NCBI GenBank assembly: GCA_030748415.1
Contig: JASMMA010000002.1
Location: forward strand, 1-64,000
Length of the DNA stretch: 64,000 nucleotides
Direction: 5' to 3'
From: Planctomycetota bacterium
GTDB lineage: Bacteria; Planctomycetota; UBA1135
Part shown: positions 15,952 through 23,202 of the stretch, in pieces
Numbering within the stretch: the first letter of the stretch is position 1
Layout of the letters: every line of letters starts with the position of its first letter
The notes under the pieces: model-generated
What the model was told of the DNA's origin: nothing
The model's input: the letters and a program-made list of their open reading frames with translations, nothing else
The model's database searches: none
Made by a program: the position numbers and the translations under genes

Positions 15952-17547
15952 ATGCATTCACTTCTGACTCTTTTACCCCTTCTGGCCGCCTCCGCACACG
16001 GTGTGGACGGTGCTGAAACCAATCTCGACCAGCACTTTTTCTCCTGGAGCGTTCAGTCCTTGGAGCTTCCGGCTACCGCTGGTGAGGACTTCCAAGTCAG
16101 CGTTGTGCTGGATGATGTTTTTGACACCGAGCTCGTTCTTCACCCCTACTCGGTGCGGGCGGACAATTTCGCTGTTTGGGAACAGGGTCCTGACGGATCC
16201 CTCCGCGCAGTCGCTGCTCCCGCCATTTCGACTTACCGTGGTTTCATTGCCGGGATTCCTGACAGCGTGGTGAGCGCAAACCTTCATGATGGCCAACTGC
16301 GCGCAAGTATTTTCTTGGGCGAGGGCAATGGAATGCGTGTTATTCAACCCCTTTCGGAATTTGAAGAAGGCGCAGCCAATAACTTGCATGTGATTTATGA
16401 CACTGCTGAATTGGTTCCTGATGACCAATGGGTCATGGCAGAACCGCTGATTGCTGAAGGTTCTGAAGTTCCCCATGCAAATGGTACGAGCGTACCTGGC
16501 TCGGGCCTTCAAGCGCCACCTTCCAATAATCCAGGAAAAACATGGGGAATCCCATTCGGTGTTTCGCCTGCTCCAGGAACTTTGAATGGATCAGGAAATG
16601 GGTCCGGTCGCGCGATTGACAAAACGGTCGCCATTGCTTGCGATGCTGACTTTAAATTCTACCAGAAGAATAACAACTCCACGAACCAAACGGTTCAGGA
16701 CATTGAAGACATCATTAACGATGTTGAAGTGATTTACCAACGCGATGTCTCTATTTGTTGGAGAGTCGCCGCAGTTGTTGTGCGGACTTCCAGTTCAAGT
16801 GATCCCTACACATCCAACAATGCAAGCACTTTGTTGAACCAAGTGCAGTCTGAATGGAACGCAAACCAAACTCACATCGCCCGCGATGTTGTTCAACTTT
16901 TTACTGGCCGTAGCGTGAGCGGGTCCACGATTGGAATTGCTTGGCTCGGTGTGGTTTGCAAAAATGGAATTCACTACTCCATGGTGCAATCTCGCTACAC
17001 CTCAAACTGGTCCCGCCGCGTGAGCTTGTCTGCCCACGAATTGGGCCACAACTGGGGCGCAGACCATTGCTGTTCGAGTTCTTCATGTTCAGGCTGCCAC
17101 ATTATGTGTCCCTCAAACGGCGGCTGCTCAGGTAATGTGAGCAAGTTTGGTTCTCAGAGCATTTCAAGTATCAACCAATACCGCAATAACAGCGCACCAT
17201 GCGCGGTTGACGGTTGCGGCACGGGGCCGACAATGACTTTGAGCTCACCATCCCCAGGAACCGCTGGTCGTTACAACAAAGTGACCATTAAGAATGGAGA
17301 CGCAAACAGTTCTGCATTCTTCCTCTACAGCTTCAATAATAATGGAACCACTTCAGTTCCAGGTTGTTCTGGATTAAGCTTGGATATGAAGAACGCCAGT
17401 CAGGTCGGAACCATTTCCCTTGACCAAAATGGCTACGGTGAACTTTTGGCTCTTGTGCCAAGCGCTGTTGCAGGTCGCACGATTTACTTGCAAGCTGCGG
17501 ACACCAGTGCATGCACGACGAGTAACCTCGTTACGCATACCTTCTAG
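15952..17547 (+). CDS. Secreted zinc metalloprotease, reprolysin-like
   Basis: A 531-residue exported protease. A signal peptide (LLTLLPLLAASAHG) leads into a propeptide-like region of about 170 residues with YRGFIAGIPDSVVSANLHDG. The catalytic domain begins near residue 225 and holds HELGHNWGADH (362-372), the HExxHxxGxxH zinc site of metzincins, followed by the Cys-rich CCSSSSCSGCHIMCPS. The M of HIMCPS fits the Met-turn. The last 105 residues form the shared C-terminal module. The start at 15952 opens the signal peptide; an in-frame ATG 66 bases earlier would add a non-signal leader. A paralogue with the same propeptide is at 59096-63022. Confidence 0.87.
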   Translation: MHSLLTLLPLLAASAHGVDGAETNLDQHFFSWSVQSLELPATAGEDFQVSVVLDDVFDTELVLHPYSVRADNFAVWEQGPDGSLRAVAAPAISTYRGFIAGIPDSVVSANLHDGQLRASIFLGEGNGMRVIQPLSEFEEGAANNLHVIYDTAELVPDDQWVMAEPLIAEGSEVPHANGTSVPGSGLQAPPSNNPGKTWGIPFGVSPAPGTLNGSGNGSGRAIDKTVAIACDADFKFYQKNNNSTNQTVQDIEDIINDVEVIYQRDVSICWRVAAVVVRTSSSSDPYTSNNASTLLNQVQSEWNANQTHIARDVVQLFTGRSVSGSTIGIAWLGVVCKNGIHYSMVQSRYTSNWSRRVSLSAHELGHNWGADHCCSSSSCSGCHIMCPSNGGCSGNVSKFGSQSISSINQYRNNSAPCAVDGCGTGPTMTLSSPSPGTAGRYNKVTIKNGDANSSAFFLYSFNNNGTTSVPGCSGLSLDMKNASQVGTISLDQNGYGELLALVPSAVAGRTIYLQAADTSACTTSNLVTHTF

Positions 17548-18737
17548 GCGGAGCAAGCTTCCTTAGCGATTAACCTCCCTATCGCCAGAGACGCAGTTGC
17601 GGCTGGCGATGGGGCGTTGAGGACATGGAACATCCGTTCGGAGCGTTGCCATAAAAAGTCATCTACGAGGGTGCCGTTCCGGAGGACAGCTTGTGCACGC
17701 ACGCCTGAAGGACGAGGGAGTAGGTCACCCAACTGGATTGCTGGGACCAATTTTTGGAGTGCTTTCGTGAAGCAAGATTTAGAAACGGACCGCATTATTT
17801 CGGCGGCGGCGGTTGGGCCAAAACGGGCGAGCAACGCCCAAGTTCCAGGCCAGACGATGGATTCTGCGCATTCCTTAAAATTGACATTTCGCCAGGTATA
17901 ACCTTCACGGGCGAGAGCAGGTACGGCGTTTGGTCCGCACTCCACACCTCCGGAAATGGTAGATGTGAAGTGAACTCCCAAAAAAGGAAAACGGGGGTTA
18001 GGGGTTTGGTATATCAATCCTCGGATCATTCGAGAGGCTTCGGTAGTCAGGGAATAGTATTCCCCACGAAAAGGAATAACGCGAGCGATTGGTTTTAAGC
18101 CGCACATGAGTGCAATCTTGTCCGAGTAAAGGCCCGCGCAGTTGATGCCCTGTTTTGCCTGGAGGGAGCCCGTGTTGGTTTCGAAAAATAGAGAGTTTGG
18201 GCCAGTTCGAATATTAAAAACCTTTGATTTGTAAAGAAGTTGAACACCTTTCCTGCTCAACTGTTCGGCGAGCTCTTTGCAAACTTCTTTGTAGTCCAAA
18301 ACGGCGGCTTCGGGAACGTGAAGGGCCATTTCGGCAACAGCATGCGGTTCAATACTGCGAAGCTCAGATTTCCCAACAAAACGACACTCCACCCCGTTTG
18401 TTTGTGCTCGCTCGTGAAGGAGATTTAATCGATCGACTTCTTTTACATGTGTTGCAAGAATGACTTTGCCGCATTCTCGATAGGGGAGTTGGGCGTTTCG
18501 GCAAAACGACTTCATTTCAATGGCGCCTTCACGGCAAAGCTTCGCCTTGAGTGAGCCTGGTTTGTAGTAAAGACCAGAGTGAACCACATTTGAGTTTCTT
18601 CCGCTTTGGTGTCGCCCCACTTCTGATTCTTTTTCGAGGACAACAACGGCGGCACCAGGGCGGTGTTCTAAAAAAGCGCGGGCACAAGCGAGTCCAACGA
18701 TGCCCCCGCCGACCACGACCAGGTCGGCTGTTTCCAT
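17544..18737 (-). CDS. lhgO: L-2-hydroxyglutarate oxidase/dehydrogenase
   Basis: A 397-residue FAD-dependent oxidoreductase of the DAO superfamily. VVVGGGIVGLACARAFLE is the dinucleotide fold, then EKESEVGRHQSGRNSNVVHSGLYY, the LhgO fingerprint with GRNSNVVHSG. NCAGLYSDKIA and a C-terminal NAPSPAATASLAIG complete it. The enzyme oxidises L-2-hydroxyglutarate to 2-oxoglutarate and passes electrons to the quinone pool. The ATG at 18737 starts the nucleotide fold; a longer frame from 18815 would overlap the next gene. It is last in the fadI-fadJ-holin-like unit. Its stop overlaps the metalloprotease stop by four bases. Confidence 0.87.
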   Translation of the reverse strand: METADLVVVGGGIVGLACARAFLEHRPGAAVVVLEKESEVGRHQSGRNSNVVHSGLYYKPGSLKAKLCREGAIEMKSFCRNAQLPYRECGKVILATHVKEVDRLNLLHERAQTNGVECRFVGKSELRSIEPHAVAEMALHVPEAAVLDYKEVCKELAEQLSRKGVQLLYKSKVFNIRTGPNSLFFETNTGSLQAKQGINCAGLYSDKIALMCGLKPIARVIPFRGEYYSLTTEASRMIRGLIYQTPNPRFPFLGVHFTSTISGGVECGPNAVPALAREGYTWRNVNFKECAESIVWPGTWALLARFGPTAAAEIMRSVSKSCFTKALQKLVPAIQLGDLLPRPSGVRAQAVLRNGTLVDDFLWQRSERMFHVLNAPSPAATASLAIGRLIAKEACSA

Positions 18738-18747
18738 TAAGCAATCC

Positions 18748-19011
18748 TCATGAAGGGTTTCGGGCGATTCTGTTGTACAGCCAGGCGATGACTGCACCAG
18801 CAATAATCCCATCAACCACGCCGAAGACAGTCCCGATGAGAGTATCTAAAACCCCACCGCTCCCTTCGTAAAGTGGGTAGATGTCTGCCCACAATTGAAT
18901 CCAGCTTCCGCCAAAGCTGGGGCAAAACATCATGAAGATGCCGAACAAGAGGAAGTGGAGTCCCCAGAGGATGCCGATGGTCAGCGCCATCGCGCGTACA
19001 TCAAGTTTCAT
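18748..19011 (-). CDS. Small membrane protein of the so-called bacteriophage-holin-like family
   Basis: An 87-residue protein with two or three hydrophobic segments (MALTIGILWGLHFLLFGIF, then TLIGTVFGVVDGIIAGAVIAWLYNRI). The pattern KLDVRAMALTIGILWGL ... GVVDGIIAGAVIAWLYN matches small membrane proteins often labelled bacteriophage holin in PVC and other genomes, where there is no phage context. None is seen here either. It sits 7 bases after fadJ and 10 before lhgO. Its function is unknown. Confidence 0.7.
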   Translation of the reverse strand: MKLDVRAMALTIGILWGLHFLLFGIFMMFCPSFGGSWIQLWADIYPLYEGSGGVLDTLIGTVFGVVDGIIAGAVIAWLYNRIARNPS

Positions 19012-19018
19012 GGAGTCT

Positions 19019-21208
19019 TTATACCCTAAATTTCCCACCTGAGCTTGCAAGTTCGGTGAGGATTTTTGCGGGTGTGAACTTTTCGACCCCACCTTCGCGC
19101 TCCGCCATTTCAGGGGAGGCGACAATAGCGTTGAGTCTTTTTACAACTTCGGCTGTGCCAACGGAATCGGCGTAACCTAAAACACCTCCGTGGAAAGGTG
19201 CAAAACCTGTTCCGAAGACCGTAGCCAGATCCAACATTTGGGCGTTTTCGGTAACGCCCTCTTCAAGGCATCGTGCGGCTTCGCCCACCATGGAGAGGAC
19301 CATCCGGTCCACTAGCTCGGTATTGTTGAGTTTATTGGCCCAGGTTGCTGTTTGGAATTTCGCAAGATCCGTGGCCAAACTTGGTTTGGCTTTTTTGCCC
19401 TTGGGGTGCACATAGAAGCCCTTTCCAGTTTTTTTGCCGAGGCGATTTTCACCAAGACCTTCATTCATCTCAGGGCATGGTGTAAAGCGGGTACCGTAGG
19501 CCTCGTGGAGAGAAACGCCTGTGTGCAGAGCAATGTCAAAGCCCACTTCATCAATTAAAGTGAAAGGCCCCATCGGCATACCAAATTCAAGCATGAGCCG
19601 GTCCATTCTTGCCGGGTCGGCCCCGGCTACGAAGAGACGCATGGCCTCGTCTAGGTAGGGAGCAAGCAGTCGGTTCACTTGGAATCCTGCGACATCTTTG
19701 ACTACTACAGGAGTTTTTCCCAAGCGCAAAGCTAGGGCACAAGTTGCGGTGACAACTTCATCCGAAGTCTTTTCTCCTCGAATCACTTCGACGAGGGGCA
19801 TTCGCTTAACTGGATTAAAGAAGTGCATCCCGACCACGCGTTCTGGGTTTGGAATTTTTTCTGCAATCGCAGTCACGCTCAAGGAAGAAGTGTTCGTTGC
19901 AATGATGCAATCCTTGGCAACAACTTCCGCGAGACCGCCGAGCACCTTTTGTTTCACAGGGAGAACTTCGGCAACGGCTTCAATGATGACTTGAGAATTT
20001 CCAAGGGTGCTGGAATCTAAAGTTGCATCTAAATGGTCGATTGCCTCGCTTGCCTTGTGGGGACGAATTCGCCGCCGGCGTTTGCGCTTTTCGACATCCT
20101 TTCTGTGAGTCAAGAGTGCTGTGTCCAAAGCATCCGCAGACAAATCGCAGATGCGGGTCCAGATTCCACGATCGGCCATTGCGCTGGCAATTCCCCCGCC
20201 CATAATGCCGCCGCCAATCACGGCTCCGTACTGAATAGGGGCGGGTTTCCAGCCATCAGCACCTTTCCCCAGTTTCTTCGCGGCTTCAGAACCCTTGAAG
20301 ATAGAAACAAGAGCTTTACAAACGGAACCCGATGCCAGTTCGGCAATGGCACGGGCTTCTTTTCGTGCTCCAGCTCCACGGTTGGTAACCGGAGCCGCAA
20401 TCACTAAATCAAGAGCTTGAAGCGCAGCGGGGTATTTGCCCCGAGTTTTCTTCATGATAGTTTTTCGAGCTTGGCCTGCAATGAACTTGGCCATGAGTGG
20501 GTTCTTATCCATTGCCCAAGCTTTCCAACCGCGTTCCTTGCGCCGTAATTTTTTGCGGCCCATGGCAATATCCTTTGCGATATCCAGAAGGTATTCAGGC
20601 TTGGCAATCCTGTCCACCATGCCGCGCTTCCACGCAGCTCGGGCCTTGAATAATCGACCAGTCAGGATGGCATCGAGGGATAGCGGCAATCCAATCCTTT
20701 TCGGTAGGCGATGAGAACCACCCCAACCTGGAATAATGCCTAGCTGAGTTTCAGGTAAACCGATTCGTGTTTTTTCATCGTCGGAAGCAATGATTAAATC
20801 ACAAGCGAGTGAAATTTCGAATGCGCCTCCTGGCACAGGGCCCGAAATGGCGGCAACAGTGCAAGGTTCTAAATCCTCGATGCGATTAAAGAGTTCATGC
20901 ACCGCCAAAACCATTTGTTCAATCACCTTCGGATCAGTGAGTTGGGCAATAGCATCAATGTCTGCCCCCGCGGCAAATTGACCCGGAGCACGGCCAGTAA
21001 GGACAATTCCCTTCAGCGTTGAATCTTGCTCCAAGTCCTCAACAACGGCATCTAAATCCCTAATGAGGGGCGCATCCAAAACAGCGAGAGAGCGGTGAGG
21101 CGGGTCCAAAACCACAACGGCGAGGCCGGGTTCGGGTCGCTCTACGCGAATACATTTCCCAGGCTCGGGGGAGTTTTCAGGAAGAGGGTATCCAGAGAAG
21201 TCGGTCAT
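19019..21208 (-). CDS. fadJ: Fatty-acid oxidation multifunctional enzyme (enoyl-CoA hydratase / 3-hydroxyacyl-CoA dehydrogenase)
   Basis: A 729-residue FadB/FadJ-type protein. The crotonase half (residues about 1-300) has the oxyanion-hole block AAGADIDAIAQL and the segment PGGAFEISLACDLII / GLPETQLGIIPGWGG, with both catalytic Glu. The dehydrogenase half opens with the NAD motif VIGGGIMGGGIAS and carries the catalytic His in GMHFFNPVKRMPLVEVI. The final helical domain contains GFQVNRLLAPYLDEA. Together it hydrates trans-2-enoyl-CoA and oxidises the product to 3-ketoacyl-CoA. The ATG overlaps the fadI stop (ATGA), so the pair is co-translated and probably forms the trifunctional complex. An earlier in-frame start at 21256 would lie inside fadI. 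Confidence 0.92.
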   Translation of the reverse strand: MTDFSGYPLPENSPEPGKCIRVERPEPGLAVVVLDPPHRSLAVLDAPLIRDLDAVVEDLEQDSTLKGIVLTGRAPGQFAAGADIDAIAQLTDPKVIEQMVLAVHELFNRIEDLEPCTVAAISGPVPGGAFEISLACDLIIASDDEKTRIGLPETQLGIIPGWGGSHRLPKRIGLPLSLDAILTGRLFKARAAWKRGMVDRIAKPEYLLDIAKDIAMGRKKLRRKERGWKAWAMDKNPLMAKFIAGQARKTIMKKTRGKYPAALQALDLVIAAPVTNRGAGARKEARAIAELASGSVCKALVSIFKGSEAAKKLGKGADGWKPAPIQYGAVIGGGIMGGGIASAMADRGIWTRICDLSADALDTALLTHRKDVEKRKRRRRIRPHKASEAIDHLDATLDSSTLGNSQVIIEAVAEVLPVKQKVLGGLAEVVAKDCIIATNTSSLSVTAIAEKIPNPERVVGMHFFNPVKRMPLVEVIRGEKTSDEVVTATCALALRLGKTPVVVKDVAGFQVNRLLAPYLDEAMRLFVAGADPARMDRLMLEFGMPMGPFTLIDEVGFDIALHTGVSLHEAYGTRFTPCPEMNEGLGENRLGKKTGKGFYVHPKGKKAKPSLATDLAKFQTATWANKLNNTELVDRMVLSMVGEAARCLEEGVTENAQMLDLATVFGTGFAPFHGGVLGYADSVGTAEVVKRLNAIVASPEMAEREGGVEKFTPAKILTELASSGGKFRV

Positions 21209-22521
21209 GACATGCGCTCCAGTACAACGGAGCCACCTTGGCCGCCGCCGATACAAAGGGTTGCGAGGCCGAGTTCATGATTGCCGGCCTGAAGTTCGTG
21301 GGCAGTTGTGAGTAAAAGTCGAGCGCCTGTGGCGCCAACAGGGTGTCCAAGGGCGATGGCGCCTCCGTTTGGATTTGTTTTTGCAATGTCCAATTGGCCG
21401 ATTGCTTTGTTGCGCCCAAGTTTTTTCTTTGCGTATTCTGTCGAATTAAAAGCACGCTGGCAAGCAAGCACTTGCGTTGCGAAGGCTTCATTCAGCTCTA
21501 CTACGCCCATGTCTTTGAGTTCGCAGCCGGCGGAATCGAGGGCGGTGGCCGAGGAATGGACTGGGCCAATCCCCATTCGTTCAGGGTCGCAACCTTCCCA
21601 AGCCCATGAGCGGAACTTAGCAAGGGGAGTCAGGCCAAGCTCCTTTGCGCGCTCTTCAGTGCAGACTAGGAGAGCGGCGGCGCCATCTGTGATTCCGCAA
21701 GCGTTTCCAATCGTGACTACGCCATCAGGCTTTTCAAAGTAGGGGCGCATTTTGGACAGTTTTTCAACCGACTGCCCGTCGCGAATTGAATCATCATGTT
21801 CGACGCGACCCTTCTTTGAACCCAAGGGCACCATCGGGAGGATCTCTCTTTTGAATCGTCCCTTGTCCCGAGCGGCTTGAGCGCGGTTGTGGCTTTCACA
21901 GGCAAACTGGTCAGCGTCGGCGCGCGTGATTCCAAAATCGCGAGCGAGGAGCTCAGCGGTCTTGCCCATGATGAGTCCAGTTGTTGGATCGGTTAGTCCT
22001 TCAACCAAAGTAATGGTGGGAGCTAACCAAGATGGCCGGAAACTCGCAAGTGTTGATAGTTTGGCAAAAGGGGAGCGGGCTTTCATCATGCGTTCGAAGA
22101 AGCCGGTCATCTTTTTGCCAAAGGTGAGAGGGTAGGCGGACATATGTTCCACACCTACACAGAGGTAAGTATCGCCGAGGCCCGCTTGAATGTGGGTAAT
22201 TGCCGAAGTAACCGCCTCAATTCCACTGGCGCAGTTCCGTGCAACGGTGCGGGCGGGAACCGACTGGGGAATTCCTGCTCGGAGTGCCAGCACCCGACCA
22301 ACATTGGCCTGGTTGAAAGGGTTGCCGACACACCCGGCAACCACCTCGTCGATGGTAGAGGGGTCTAGATTGGTCCGGGCGATGAGCTCCCGGGCAACCT
22401 GGGCCCCTAAGTGGGCGGCATCCTCGCCTCGAAACAAACCACCGGCGCGAACCCAGGGAGTTCGGATGCCTGCGGCCAGCACGATGGAGGGGCCATTTTC
22501 AGATTTTGTGTAATGAACCAT
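21205..22521 (-). CDS. fadI: Acetyl-CoA acyltransferase (3-ketoacyl-CoA thiolase)
   Basis: A 438-residue thiolase. The nucleophilic Cys is in ARNCASGIEA (about Cys97). The catalytic His lies in GGAIALGHPVGATGARLL, and the second Cys in TLCIGGGQGGSVVLE. The length and the KMTGFFERMMKARSPFAK region suit FadI rather than the shorter FadA. It cleaves 3-ketoacyl-CoA to acetyl-CoA and a shortened acyl-CoA. It is first of the minus-strand unit fadI-fadJ-holin-like-lhgO and diverges from a TetR gene across 90 bases that hold a repeat-rich putative operator. Confidence 0.92.
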   Translation of the reverse strand: MVHYTKSENGPSIVLAAGIRTPWVRAGGLFRGEDAAHLGAQVARELIARTNLDPSTIDEVVAGCVGNPFNQANVGRVLALRAGIPQSVPARTVARNCASGIEAVTSAITHIQAGLGDTYLCVGVEHMSAYPLTFGKKMTGFFERMMKARSPFAKLSTLASFRPSWLAPTITLVEGLTDPTTGLIMGKTAELLARDFGITRADADQFACESHNRAQAARDKGRFKREILPMVPLGSKKGRVEHDDSIRDGQSVEKLSKMRPYFEKPDGVVTIGNACGITDGAAALLVCTEERAKELGLTPLAKFRSWAWEGCDPERMGIGPVHSSATALDSAGCELKDMGVVELNEAFATQVLACQRAFNSTEYAKKKLGRNKAIGQLDIAKTNPNGGAIALGHPVGATGARLLLTTAHELQAGNHELGLATLCIGGGQGGSVVLERMS

Positions 22522-22549
22522 GGATTTCTATTGCGTGGGTCAGATAACA

Positions 22550-22571
22550 GTGTAAACTTTACGGTGTAAAC
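22550..22571 (+). promoter_or_regulatory. Putative TetR operator between fadI and tetR-fadE
   Basis: Two copies of GTGTAAAC, at 22550-22557 and 22564-22571, are spaced 14 bases apart. Between them is the small inverted repeat GTAAA-C-TTTAC. This is the only ordered structure in the 90-base divergent gap, and TTATCT lies next to it on the fadI side. It is the best candidate for binding of the TetR protein encoded at 22612, controlling both directions. Confidence 0.55.
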
Positions 22572-22611
22572 ATGGCGGAAAATCTTCTACTTTTTTCGCC
22601 CAGAGCAAAAA

Positions 22612-23199
22612 ATGACCCGAAACGGAGGATCCCAGACCCGAGCCGCCATCCTAAAAGAGGCGCGACGCGTTTTGCTGGACCAGGGATACACCAGCCTGTC
22701 TATGCGCTCTCTCGCTGGGGCAATTGGCTGCACTCCAACAACCATCTACCTCTACTTCAAGAACAAGGATGCCCTCATCCACACTCTAATTGATGAAGGC
22801 ATGAACATGCTCCATGGAAAGTTGGCACAGGTTCTGGAAGAGACAGCCGATAGCGATTCCATTGAGCGAATGCGTGCTCTCGCTGGCGCTTACTTTGACT
22901 TCGGACTGGAAAACCAAGAGTACTACGAGGTGATGTTCATGTTGCATCCTCAACACATGGACCGCTATCCCGCAGTGAAGTACCGAAGTGCTCGCCGGAA
23001 CTTGGAGCTCTTTGCAGAGCAACTACCCGAGGGACCATCCCGGCCTGTGGCCGGCATTCAAATATGGTCCGCTCTGCACGGGACCATTTCCCTTCTCATC
23101 GCCCAACGAATAGATAAAAAATTCTCACGGGATGAGCTCCGTGAGCTCGCCATTGAACAGGCGGTAGCCATGGTGGCTGCACGCCCCATTGAAAATTAA
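22612..23199 (+). CDS. TetR-family regulator of the fad divergon
   Basis: A 195-residue TetR-type regulator. The helix-turn-helix is LSMRSLAGAIGCTPTTIYLYFKNKDALI in outline (about residues 28-55), and a helical ligand domain with a TetR_C-like WSALHGTISLLIAQR segment follows. It is three bases upstream of fadE and divergent from fadI, so control of beta-oxidation in response to an acyl-CoA or hydroxy acid is a reasonable inference. A second TetR gene accompanies fadD at 10432; the two are not close copies. Confidence 0.87.
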   Translation: MTRNGGSQTRAAILKEARRVLLDQGYTSLSMRSLAGAIGCTPTTIYLYFKNKDALIHTLIDEGMNMLHGKLAQVLEETADSDSIERMRALAGAYFDFGLENQEYYEVMFMLHPQHMDRYPAVKYRSARRNLELFAEQLPEGPSRPVAGIQIWSALHGTISLLIAQRIDKKFSRDELRELAIEQAVAMVAARPIEN

Positions 23200-23202
23200 A
23201 CC

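Noticed and set aside
18748-19011. Phage holin
   Set aside because: The family label exists, but there are no phage genes nearby and the gene is embedded in a fatty-acid operon.
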